Shown here piece after piece: positions 26,402-34,091 of a stretch of 36,822 nt of DNA (its first letter is position 1; each line of letters opens with the position of its first letter). Under the pieces are notes generated by a model. The model was given only the letters and a program-made list of their open reading frames with translations, was not told the DNA's origin and did no database searches. A program made the translations under genes and the position numbers. The DNA comes from Nitrospirota bacterium (GTDB taxonomy: Bacteria; Nitrospirota; Thermodesulfovibrionia; Thermodesulfovibrionales; UBA1546), in the NCBI GenBank assembly GCA_021824065.1, contig JAKALU010000010.1, forward strand, positions 1 through 36,822. The letters run 5' to 3'.

Positions 26402-26431
26402 TTGACACAATTTATAGCTTATATGTTAAAT
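26402..26431 (+). promoter_or_regulatory. Promoter of the radical SAM cluster, possibly leaderless
   Basis: A perfect TTGACA (26402-26407) is followed at 18 nt by TTAAAT (26426-26431), which ends 7 nt before the ATG at 26439. No Shine-Dalgarno sequence precedes the ATG, so the mRNA may begin at the start codon. Confidence 0.5.
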
Positions 26432-26438
26432 TATCAAA

Positions 26439-27776
26439 ATGAAATTACTTCTCGTTTCTCCTCCATTCGGCGAGAAAGGGCAAATGTCAAAAGGTCTTCC
26501 GATAGCCCCGCCTGTTCTTGAATATATGGCAGGTCTTACTTATCAGGTAAGACCTGATATCCATGTTGAGCTTCTGGATGCCAATAAAGAGCAATTTAAC
26601 CCTGCGGCTGTGGATGCCGACCTTGTAGGGTTTACTGTTCTTACCCCACAGGCACCATGGGTTTATCAAATGTCGGATGAGCTCAGGTCAATGGGTAAAA
26701 AGGTTGCACTTGGCGGGATGCATGTTACAGCGATGCCTGATGAGTCGAGGCAACATGCTGATGCTGTCATACTCGGGGAGGCGGAAGGAATATGGAAAGA
26801 ACTCCTTGATGATGTCAATAACAACAGATTGAAGCCTGTTTATAACGGCAGGTTCTCTGACCTTATTGGCTTGCCCAGGCCTGTAACGAATCTCTGGAGA
26901 ACAAATTATGTTTATGGCTATTTTCAAACCTCACGGGGCTGTCCTTTTAGTTGTACGTTTTGTTCTGTTCACAAATTCTTTGGTGGAAAAGTCAGGAAAA
27001 GGCCGGTTAATGAGGTCGTTGAAGAGGTTGCCGCAAGCAAATGGAGGCTTTTCTGGGGGATAGATGACAATATATGGGGTGTGGATATAAACCACACGAT
27101 AGATCTCTACAGGGAGATGAGCAAAAATGTAAAAGGAAAATGGTGGTTTGGCTCGGGTGATCTTGTATCGGTGCAGCATCCCCGTTCAGACGAACTGCTT
27201 GGGTATGCGAGAAAGGCAGGTCTGACCGCAGTTCTTGTTGGCTGGGAGTCCAATAATATGATGAGCCTTAAGGAATATAAGGCTGTGGGAAAGCAAGGGA
27301 AGGATAGGCGTGATGCTATAAAAAAGATAAGGGATTTTGGTATCGAAGTAATGCTCTTTATAATGGTTGGTGGAAGGCAGGACATGAGAGATGATTTTGA
27401 AGGTATCCTCAATCTATGCGATGAACTAAAGGTTTCTGCACATCCGGTCATGACAACCCCTTTCCCGGGCACAGAGCTTTACGAGGCATACGAGCCTTAT
27501 CTTATCCATGGTCTTGACTGGAACAGTTTTGATGGTAATCATGCAGTTTTCGAACATCCCACGATGACTCCTGAACAAAGGGAAGATGCTATTATAAAAC
27601 TGAGGGCAGATCTTTTTACTATCCCCAAAATATTGCAGAGGATGTTTCAGATATCATGGAGGGGTTTCCCGATGAGCCATATTACATCATGGATGATCCA
27701 GTACCCTCAGGGAAGGGCATTTAAGGAGTATGCAAGGGAAAGGAAGGAGAGAGTTTTAATACGCGCTACGCTCTAA
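26439..27776 (+). CDS. B12-binding-domain radical SAM protein
   Basis: A 445-residue protein with a cobalamin-binding domain (about 1-125: LLLVSPPFGEKG, VALGGMHVTAMPDES, AVILGEAEGIWKEL) and a radical SAM core with TSRGCPFSCTFC (Cys168, Cys172, Cys175). The C-terminal 80 residues (from about ALFEHPTMTPEQREDAI-type sequence onward) are basic and lack a named domain. The substrate is unknown. A second B12-type radical SAM gene lies 446 nt downstream with a small membrane protein between, so the group probably works as one pathway. Start ATG 26439 has no ribosome binding site. Confidence 0.87.
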   Translation: MKLLLVSPPFGEKGQMSKGLPIAPPVLEYMAGLTYQVRPDIHVELLDANKEQFNPAAVDADLVGFTVLTPQAPWVYQMSDELRSMGKKVALGGMHVTAMPDESRQHADAVILGEAEGIWKELLDDVNNNRLKPVYNGRFSDLIGLPRPVTNLWRTNYVYGYFQTSRGCPFSCTFCSVHKFFGGKVRKRPVNEVVEEVAASKWRLFWGIDDNIWGVDINHTIDLYREMSKNVKGKWWFGSGDLVSVQHPRSDELLGYARKAGLTAVLVGWESNNMMSLKEYKAVGKQGKDRRDAIKKIRDFGIEVMLFIMVGGRQDMRDDFEGILNLCDELKVSAHPVMTTPFPGTELYEAYEPYLIHGLDWNSFDGNHAVFEHPTMTPEQREDAIIKLRADLFTIPKILQRMFQISWRGFPMSHITSWMIQYPQGRAFKEYARERKERVLIRATL

Positions 27777-27803
27777 ACGCATTACACTATAATAAAAGTT
27801 AGT

Positions 27804-28199
27804 ATGAGTCCTGCACTTGGTGTATTTATAATGATGAACAATTATTTTCACGATGTGGCAACTGCCCTCCTTGCAGCAAGCGGTATTGCCATGTGGCTAA
27901 TCGTCAAGAAATATGACGATAACACCAATACTGATGTAACAGTTTACTTTCTCAGTATATATAGAGGTATAACAAAACTTGCAAGGTTCTCTCTTTGCTG
28001 GATACTCATAGGCGGTATCCCGAGAACCATAGCGTATAAAGATTTTGAATGGGCAAATGCTGTGGGAAAAAACCAGGTGCCAGCCCTGATAGCCAAACAT
28101 GTCCTTGCCTTTGCATTAGTTGGAACTGGAGTATATTTATGGGTAAAATTAAACAATAGAATAAAGGATATAAAATCAAATCAGAATCTGGCAAGATAA
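27804..28199 (+). CDS. Small integral membrane protein of unknown function
   Basis: A protein of up to 131 residues with about three hydrophobic helices (roughly 13-35, 57-74 and 93-116) and a basic C-terminal tail. His16 and His99 lie at the edge of or inside helices 1 and 3 (FHDVATALL, LIAKHVLAFAL), which would allow haem or metal binding; this is only a possibility. I do not recognise the family. The start is unsure: ATGs at 27831 and 27834 (MNNYFHD) are equally plausible and none has a good ribosome binding site. It lies 27 nt after one radical SAM gene and 23 nt before the next. Confidence 0.7.
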   Translation: MSPALGVFIMMNNYFHDVATALLAASGIAMWLIVKKYDDNTNTDVTVYFLSIYRGITKLARFSLCWILIGGIPRTIAYKDFEWANAVGKNQVPALIAKHVLAFALVGTGVYLWVKLNNRIKDIKSNQNLAR

Positions 28200-28222
28200 T
28201 TACGGGGGAAAAGGGAAAATCT

Positions 28223-29665
28223 ATGAAAAAGATCCTCTTTATTACGCCTCCCTTTCATGCAGGGGTTGTAGAGGTTGCAGGGAGCTGGGTTCCGCTCTAC
28301 TATGTTTATCTCGCAGGCGCTGTCAGGGCTGCTAAGTTTGAGGCTGAGATATATGATGCAATGACAAAGAACGTGGGATACCATGAAATAGGCAAAAAAC
28401 TTATGGAGTCAAAGCCTGATTTTGTTGCTGTCTCAGCTATAACATGCACAAGCATAGATGCGATTAAGGTTATTGAACTCGCTAAAGAGTTAAATCCAGA
28501 GGTGAAGACCATAATGGGCGGGGTTCATTCAACTTTTATGTATGAAGAACTCTTTTCTCTAACAGAGGGTCTTGATTATATTGTGTGCGGCGAAGGAGAG
28601 ATTACACTTCCAGAACTCCTTACCTCAGTGAGGGATGGCAGAGATTTAAACGGGGTTAAAGGCATTGTCTATAAAGATAAAGGCAGAATTTTCAAAACAG
28701 AAGGGCGCGAATACATACACAACCTTGATAATCTTCCGATGGCTTGGGACCTTCTTGACTGGAGCGACTATACATACTTTATCCTGCCTGGTTCAAGACT
28801 TGGCGCAATTTCTACATCGAGAGGATGTGAGAAAGAATGCACATTTTGTTCTCAGCAAAAATTCTGGGGAAGGACTTGGAGGGCAAGGTCACCAGAGGAT
28901 TTGATAAGAGAGATGGAGGAACTCAGCAAGAAATACAAAGTTAATGTAGTTCTTCTTACAGATGATTATCCTACACCGGACAGAGAGCGATGGGAGAGGT
29001 TCCTCGATTTGTTGATAGAACGAGATCTTGACATAAAAATCCTGATGGAGACGAGGGCAGGGGATATTATAAGAGACAGGGATATCCTGCACAAGTATAA
29101 GAAAGCAGGCATCATTCACATATATGTTGGTACCGAGGCGACAGAACAGACAAGCCTGGACTATATTAAAAAGGATCTCAGCATAGAAGAGTCAAGAGAG
29201 GCACTAAGACTTCTGCGGGAATACGGTATTATCACAGAGACTTCTATGATACTCGGCTTTCCAGATGAGACAATGGATTCCATAGAAAGAACCCTGAGAC
29301 TTGCGATTGATTTCAATCCTGACTTTGCCCACTTCCTTGCCATTGCGCCATGGCCCTATGCAGATATCTATGAGGAGCTTAAGGATTACATTGAGGTCTA
29401 TGACTACAGGAAATATAATCTTATAGACCCTGTGATTAGACCGAAAAATATGACCATCGACGATATTGACAAAGCGATAGTTGATTGTTACAGGGCTTTT
29501 TATATGAATAAGTATGCAGAAATTATGGAAGATGGGGATGAGTTCAAGAAAGATTATATGCTTACATCCATGAAACTTATGATGAGCAATTCTTTTATAA
29601 AAAAGAAAATTGGTCAGTTAGGCTCAATGCCTGAAGAGGTCAGACAGATAATAGACTCACCATAA
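28223..29665 (+). CDS. BchE-like B12-binding radical SAM protein
   Basis: A 480-residue protein. The N-terminal cobalamin domain begins ITPPFHAGVVEVAGSWVPLY and contains IMGGVHSTFMYEEL, both close to what I recall of BchE, the anaerobic Mg-protoporphyrin ester cyclase. The radical SAM cysteines are in RGCEKECTFCSQQKFWGR (Cys202, Cys206, Cys209), and FCSQQKFW also resembles BchE. Later blocks (IYVGTEATEQTSLDYIKKD, ITETSMILGFPDET) fit the family. No other chlorophyll gene is present, so the substrate may be another tetrapyrrole or a lipid. GGGGGAAAAGGG serves as ribosome binding site. Confidence 0.87.
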   Translation: MKKILFITPPFHAGVVEVAGSWVPLYYVYLAGAVRAAKFEAEIYDAMTKNVGYHEIGKKLMESKPDFVAVSAITCTSIDAIKVIELAKELNPEVKTIMGGVHSTFMYEELFSLTEGLDYIVCGEGEITLPELLTSVRDGRDLNGVKGIVYKDKGRIFKTEGREYIHNLDNLPMAWDLLDWSDYTYFILPGSRLGAISTSRGCEKECTFCSQQKFWGRTWRARSPEDLIREMEELSKKYKVNVVLLTDDYPTPDRERWERFLDLLIERDLDIKILMETRAGDIIRDRDILHKYKKAGIIHIYVGTEATEQTSLDYIKKDLSIEESREALRLLREYGIITETSMILGFPDETMDSIERTLRLAIDFNPDFAHFLAIAPWPYADIYEELKDYIEVYDYRKYNLIDPVIRPKNMTIDDIDKAIVDCYRAFYMNKYAEIMEDGDEFKKDYMLTSMKLMMSNSFIKKKIGQLGSMPEEVRQIIDSP

Positions 29666-29812
29666 AACAATTTAGCTAAAGAAGAAGCTTTTCAAGACCT
29701 GCCAAGATAATATTTATGATGTATCAATCCCTTCTGCCCCGGATAATCTAATTTGCAATTTCCTTTTTTTATGATAGACTTTCTATAAAACTATATTAAC
29801 AGGAGGGAATAT

Positions 29813-30253
29813 ATGGCACACATAACACGCACTATAAATATTAATGCCCCCTTATCAAAGGTGTTTGATTATGTAACAAGTCCTGAAAACTGGGCGAGAT
29901 ATGTAACAAGTCTTGTTGACGTCAAGAATGTATCTAACAAGACCCCTGATACAGGCACTACATTTGAATGGGTCTACAGGATGCTCGGCGTGAACTTCTC
30001 AGGGAAGGGCAGTGTTATCGGGTATGAGAAGGACAAGATGTTCGCTCTTAAGATGGAAGGTGCATTCCCTATCAAAGAAACATATCGTTTTGAGGGCGAC
30101 GCAGGAGGTACAAATCTTACCTTTGAGATCGATTACGATGTGCCCGGGCAGCTACTCGGTGTTGTTGCAGACAGGCTTGTTGTAGAAAAGATGAATATAA
30201 GGGAGGCCGACACTGTTTTAGAAAAAGTAAAGGCCCTGTGTGAATCACTATAG
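29813..30253 (+). CDS. SRPBCC (START-like) ligand-binding protein
   Basis: A 146-residue protein of the polyketide cyclase/Bet v1-like superfamily. The N-terminus ITRTININAPLSKVFDYVTS and PENWARYVTSL are typical, followed by strand-rich sequence and a long C-terminal helix (EADTVLEKVKALCESL). Such folds bind hydrophobic ligands, including lipids and tetrapyrroles. A strong AGGAGGG lies 8 nt before the ATG. It follows the BchE-like gene after 147 nt and may bind a product of that cluster; this is inference from context. Confidence 0.83.
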   Translation: MAHITRTININAPLSKVFDYVTSPENWARYVTSLVDVKNVSNKTPDTGTTFEWVYRMLGVNFSGKGSVIGYEKDKMFALKMEGAFPIKETYRFEGDAGGTNLTFEIDYDVPGQLLGVVADRLVVEKMNIREADTVLEKVKALCESL

Positions 30254-30428
30254 CCGGGATCATTTAGCATTTAATAATTAATAACTTTTCATCAGCCGGA
30301 CCGATGGTTTGTCTTTTAAAGGCGGCTTTCGTTCGTTAGGATCTGGACCCCGGGCTTTTTAAAACCCTTGTTTGAGATAAGGGTAATCCTTCTTAATCAT
30401 AGTATGGATACAGATTTATGAAATATTA

Positions 30429-30457
30429 TTGACAAAAAAAGAAGTATATAAAACAAT
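30429..30457 (+). promoter_or_regulatory. Promoter of the FHA gene, possibly leaderless
   Basis: TTGACA (30429-30434), 17 nt, AACAAT (30452-30457), then 6 nt to the ATG at 30464. No clear Shine-Dalgarno sequence is present. The rest of the 210-nt gap before it shows nothing else that I can name. Confidence 0.45.
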
Positions 30458-30463
30458 AGTGGT

Positions 30464-31483
30464 ATGACAAGAGAGATTTTCCCGGAAGGTCAGGTAATAT
30501 TTAAGAATAAGCCATATACAACCGAGTTTTTTACCCTTACCATAGATGAGATAGATAAGGCAGGAGAAGCCTTTATGGGCATAATCAAGGTTGACGAACC
30601 AGGGGCTTCATATTTTTTGTTTTTTCTGAGAGGCGATGCCTATGCAGCAGGCTATATCACAAATGGCAAGCCCATGCCCTTAAGCATAAAAGACTTCCTG
30701 CAGCATATGTCTGCTGGCACAAAACAAAAAACTCTCTCCCTCTATAAAACTGACCCTGTCCTGCTTAAAGGGATGCTCGTATTTCTTCAGAGAGAGCCTT
30801 CTTTAAAGGCAACGACAGATATGATTAATCTTGACAGTATTCTTGACCAGATTAAAAATGAAAAGGCAGCAGCCTTTGTTATACTGAAAAAAAATAAGGT
30901 ACATAATTTTTTTTATTTTCATTCAGGCGAACCAAAGACGGCACATTTTGCAGATACATCTAAAATACAGGAGGGCAGTTCTATTGCAGAGCAGATGCTC
31001 CTCTATGCATATCCTGCTGATAAAACACCTGTTGCTGCAATGGTATACCGCGATATCAAAACATCAGAAGCAGCTGATACAGCCGAGATTAAGCCGTTCC
31101 TTATAGCGGACGCCCTGCTGTATGAGCGCAAGGAAGCTGTTAAACCAAAACCCGATGCACACTCAACGATAAAAATTAAAGAAGAAAAACCGGCGAGAGT
31201 AAGAATTGAGATAACCGAAGGACCGCAGAAAGGTAATAAATTCAATGTCCCGCTCCCATGCACAATAGGTCGGAGGGATGCAGACATACGGATCAGGGAT
31301 ATGACAATCTCAAAAAGACACGCGTCCTTAGAGGCGTCGGGAGGGCATATTGTTTTTAAAGACCTTGACAGCACAAACGGCAGCATAGTCAACGGTAAAG
31401 AGGTTAAAGAAATAGAATTGTTAGGTGGGGACATTATTCAGTTGGGCAATACGACGCTGAAGATACATTTTGTTTCAAGTTGA
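30464..31483 (+). CDS. FHA-domain protein with uncharacterised N-terminal region
   Basis: A 339-residue cytoplasmic protein. The C-terminal 95 residues are a forkhead-associated phosphothreonine-binding domain with all key blocks: CTIGRRDADIRI, ISKRHASL, DLDSTNGSIVNGKEV. The N-terminal 200 residues contain FMGIIKVDEPGASYFLFFLRGDAYAAGYITNG (cited in part), a layout reminiscent of DUF4388/roadblock-associated modules, but I cannot assign it. A Lys/Pro-rich linker (about 215-245) separates the two parts. No kinase or phosphatase is adjacent. It reads phosphorylation from elsewhere in the cell. Confidence 0.83.
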   Translation: MTREIFPEGQVIFKNKPYTTEFFTLTIDEIDKAGEAFMGIIKVDEPGASYFLFFLRGDAYAAGYITNGKPMPLSIKDFLQHMSAGTKQKTLSLYKTDPVLLKGMLVFLQREPSLKATTDMINLDSILDQIKNEKAAAFVILKKNKVHNFFYFHSGEPKTAHFADTSKIQEGSSIAEQMLLYAYPADKTPVAAMVYRDIKTSEAADTAEIKPFLIADALLYERKEAVKPKPDAHSTIKIKEEKPARVRIEITEGPQKGNKFNVPLPCTIGRRDADIRIRDMTISKRHASLEASGGHIVFKDLDSTNGSIVNGKEVKEIELLGGDIIQLGNTTLKIHFVSS

Positions 31484-31557
31484 TGCATCCGCTCAAATAC
31501 CATGCCCTATCTGACTCATGCAAATTTGTGATAGTATTTTATAAAAGGAGGTTCTAA

Positions 31558-32091
31558 ATGGTTATAGGAAAACCGTTCTTTACATCTGAGCAGATTCAGA
31601 ACAAGGTAAAAGAACTCGCTGACAGGATATCGTCTGACTATGAAGGTAAAAACCTTCTTGCAGTTGGAATACTGAAGGGAGCATTTATGTTCTATTCTGA
31701 TATTGTCAGGATGATAAGAGTTCCATTGGCTGTTGATTTTATAATAGCCTCAAGCTATATGAAGGAAAGCACAACAGGAGAGGTCAAGGTTTACTACGAT
31801 ATCAGAGAGGATATATCAGACAAAGATGTCCTGCTGATAGAGGACATTGCTGACTCAGGCATAACCCTTAATTATTTAAGGGAGAGGATACTTGCGAGGG
31901 GTCCGAAGAGTCTTAGGATTTGTGTATTCCTCGACAAAAAAGAGAGGAGGGTGGTAGACGTTCCTCTGGACTATGTAGGGTTTGAAATACCGAATGAATA
32001 TGTTGTGGGTTACGGCCTTGATTATGACAATAAATTCAGAAACCTCCCGTATATTTCGATATTCAAGAAGACGGCCACCGATGCAAAATGA
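31558..32091 (+). CDS. hpt: Hypoxanthine phosphoribosyltransferase
   Basis: Salvages hypoxanthine or guanine to IMP or GMP with PRPP. The 177-residue length is standard. The PRPP-binding motif is VLLIEDIADSGITLNYL, preceded by the SxKG-type loop GILKGAFMF and the flexible-loop SSYM; FEIPNEYVVGYGLDY near the end is the purine-recognition region. AAGGAGG lies 8 nt before the ATG. It is monocistronic or heads a loose operon; a MITE-like repeat lies just downstream. Confidence 0.94.
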   Translation: MVIGKPFFTSEQIQNKVKELADRISSDYEGKNLLAVGILKGAFMFYSDIVRMIRVPLAVDFIIASSYMKESTTGEVKVYYDIREDISDKDVLLIEDIADSGITLNYLRERILARGPKSLRICVFLDKKERRVVDVPLDYVGFEIPNEYVVGYGLDYDNKFRNLPYISIFKKTATDAK

Positions 32092-32109
32092 AAAACAATA
32101 GATTTTCAA

Positions 32110-32199
32110 TGTCATTGCGAGCAATCTCTGAAGACGAGATTCCTTGCGGAGTTTATCCTGAGCAGAAAAGCGAGATTCTTCGCTTCGCTCTGAATGACA
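32110..32199. mobile_element. MITE-like intergenic element with terminal inverted repeats
   Basis: A 90-bp non-coding element between hpt and queD. Its 13-bp ends are inverted repeats with two mismatches: TGTCATTGCGAGC at 32110-32122 and, on the other strand, TGTCATTCAGAGC at 32199-32187. Inside are the hairpin AATCTC-N7-GAGATT and a second GAGATTC. The sequence resembles the dispersed TCATTGCGAG/GCAATCTC intergenic repeats seen in many environmental bacterial genomes. Only one copy is in this window, so mobility is inferred. Confidence 0.5.
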
Positions 32200-32252
32200 A
32201 GTGAAGGACTTGGGTGACAGGTTGAATATCTGCGTAAAAAGAAAGGGACAAG

Positions 32253-32624
32253 ATGTTTGAACTCATGGTAGAGACAACATTCGCTGCTGCGCACCAATTG
32301 AGAGGATACAAAGGCAAATGCGAACAAATGCATGGACATAACTGGAAGGTTCAGGTGCATGTGGTGGCTGAAAGGCTGAATGATATAGACATAGTAATGG
32401 ATTTTCACGATATAAAAAAACTTCTGAATGAGGTTATAGAACCATTAGACCATTCATTTTTAAATGATATCTTCCCGTTCACAGAAAAAAACCCGTCATC
32501 TGAAAACATAGCAAAATGGATATACGATTCTCTCAACAAAAAACTCGCCAGTGAATTTGTTCAGGTCTCTGCAGTTACAGTATGGGAATCAGACACAGCA
32601 TCTGCAACATACTATGAAGACTGA
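32253..32624 (+). CDS. queD: 6-carboxytetrahydropterin synthase (QueD/PTPS family)
   Basis: Makes 6-carboxy-5,6,7,8-tetrahydropterin from dihydroneopterin triphosphate in queuosine/7-deazaguanine synthesis. The 123-residue protein has the zinc ligands His14 (FAAAHQL), His27 and His29 (HGHNW), the catalytic Cys23 (KCEQMHGHNW) and the pterin-binding Glu in VWESDTASATYYE. Length and the KCEQMHGHNW form fit bacterial QueD better than a tetrahydrobiopterin enzyme. GGGAC is a modest ribosome binding site. It overlaps the TldE-like gene by 11 nt; other queuosine genes are not in the window. Confidence 0.92.
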   Translation: MFELMVETTFAAAHQLRGYKGKCEQMHGHNWKVQVHVVAERLNDIDIVMDFHDIKKLLNEVIEPLDHSFLNDIFPFTEKNPSSENIAKWIYDSLNKKLASEFVQVSAVTVWESDTASATYYED

Positions 32625-33987
32625 CAGAGAATTTGCGTCTGAACTTATCGAGCTTGCCCTCAAAAAAGGTGCAGACCAGGCAGAGGTGTATATAAAATCA
32701 TCCAGAAATCTCTCCCTGGAAGTAAAAGATCAGACGATAGATGCGATAGAGTCCTCTCTCAGTTTTGGTTATTCACTGCGTGTGATACAGGATAAAAGAC
32801 TGGGATTTTCTTATTCAACATCTGCTGATGAGATAGAATCAGTTGTCAAGAGTGCTACCGAGACAGCGAAATGGGCTGATATGGATGAATATCTGGACCT
32901 TCCTAATCCCCCCTCACTACCTCCCGAAAGCTTTCGAGATAAAAAGAGGAGCGCGGGAATAGAGGTATTTGACAGCGACTCAGCGGATATAAAAGAAGAC
33001 GAGGCAATAAAATATGTTCTCTCAATAGAAAAAGCAGCAAGGGATTTTGACAGCAGGATAAAAAAAACAAGAAAGGCCTCGGGTATATTCAACAGCGGTG
33101 AGATACTGATATTAAACTCAAAGGGTGTTGATATATCCTATCCTTACACGAAATACACGGCCCAGGTAATGACCGTTGCAGAGGAAAATGGCGAGAGCCA
33201 GATGGGATGGGATTTTGAGGGGAGCAGGTTTTTGAAAGATATATCATTTGAAGGTGTTGGAAAAAATGCTGCAAAGCGTGCAGTACAGTTACTCGGTTCA
33301 AGGAAGATTAAGACTATAAAAGCTCCTGTCTTACTTGATAATTCAGTGGTCTCAGAATTTCTTGGGGTATTTGCTTCATCCCTTTCAGCAGAATCGGTGC
33401 AGAAAGGCAGGTCTCTACTGAAGGACAGGCTTGGACAGAAAGTAATAAGTTCAAATATAAACCTTTTCGACAACGGCCTGATTCCACGAAGGCTCGGTAC
33501 AAGGCCTTTTGATGATGAGGGGGTTCCGACATCAGAGAAGGTTTTAATAAGGGAAGGAACGCTCCAGGGCTTTTTGTACAACACATACACTGCAAAAAAA
33601 GATGGTGTTAATTCAACTGGCAATGCTGTGCGTGGAGGGTACACAGGACTTCCTTCGGTAGGCATAACTAATCTCTATCTCAAATCCGTTTCCGATTCTG
33701 ACGGCATACCCTTTAAAAATCTCTTGAGTTCACTGAATAAAGGGCTTTATATAACCGAGGCAATGGGGATACACACTGCAAACCCGATATCAGGAGAATT
33801 TTCTATCGGGGTGTCAGGCTTATGGGTAGAAACCGGAGAGGTAAAATTCCCTGTGAAAGAGGCAGTGATCTCAGGAGATATACTAAGCCTTTTTGGGAAA
33901 ATCGAGGCATTCGGAGATGACCTCAGGTTCTACGGCAACATCGGAACGCCGAGTCTTTTAATCGGTGCAATTGATATAAGCGCTTGA
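32614..33987 (+). CDS. pmbA: TldE/PmbA-like subunit of the TldD/E metalloprotease family
   Basis: A 457-residue protein of the TldD/PmbA family, which cleaves peptides such as microcin B17 precursor and degrades unfolded peptides as a TldD-TldE heterodimer. Family blocks: LALKKGADQAEVYIKSSR, DQTIDAIESSLSFGYSLRV, VSEFLGVFASSLSAESVQKG and TGLPSVGITNLYL. The zinc motif HExxxH of TldD is absent, so this is the TldE-type partner. The ATG at 32614 (MKTDREFASEL) is inside the end of queD; an in-frame start further upstream would add non-family residues. No TldD gene is in the window. Confidence 0.9.
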   Translation: MKTDREFASELIELALKKGADQAEVYIKSSRNLSLEVKDQTIDAIESSLSFGYSLRVIQDKRLGFSYSTSADEIESVVKSATETAKWADMDEYLDLPNPPSLPPESFRDKKRSAGIEVFDSDSADIKEDEAIKYVLSIEKAARDFDSRIKKTRKASGIFNSGEILILNSKGVDISYPYTKYTAQVMTVAEENGESQMGWDFEGSRFLKDISFEGVGKNAAKRAVQLLGSRKIKTIKAPVLLDNSVVSEFLGVFASSLSAESVQKGRSLLKDRLGQKVISSNINLFDNGLIPRRLGTRPFDDEGVPTSEKVLIREGTLQGFLYNTYTAKKDGVNSTGNAVRGGYTGLPSVGITNLYLKSVSDSDGIPFKNLLSSLNKGLYITEAMGIHTANPISGEFSIGVSGLWVETGEVKFPVKEAVISGDILSLFGKIEAFGDDLRFYGNIGTPSLLIGAIDISA

Positions 33988-34009
33988 AGGGGTTACCCAC
34001 TTTGATGCC

Positions 34010-34039
34010 TTTACACGCTCCATCTTAAAATCGTATAAT
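34010..34039 (+). promoter_or_regulatory. Sigma-70 promoter of etfBA
   Basis: TTTACA (34010-34015), 18 nt, TATAAT (34034-34039), with the expected transcription start near 34046 and a leader of about 46 nt before etfB. It fits the 104-nt gap after the TldE-like gene. Confidence 0.55.
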
Positions 34040-34091
34040 TAGAACCTGTATTGTTCTGATTTAAAATAATTATGGAAAAGACTGAATAGAG

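Larger units (their letters stand above)
26124..26438. other. 315-nt divergent intergenic region
   Basis: No gene is supported here. It divides the leftward redox-signalling operon from the rightward radical SAM genes. It contains an inverted repeat close to the leftward start (26149-26165), a 21-bp inverted repeat (26333-26353) and a rightward TTGACA promoter adjoining the radical SAM ATG. The rest is AT-rich with nothing else recognised. Confidence 0.6.

Noticed and set aside
28223-29665. True BchE and thus a phototroph
   Set aside because: No other bacteriochlorophyll or reaction-centre gene is present; only family resemblance is supported.
33144-33665. Minus-strand open frame of 173 codons
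   Set aside because: Antisense to the TldE-like gene, whose family motifs are continuous on the plus strand.
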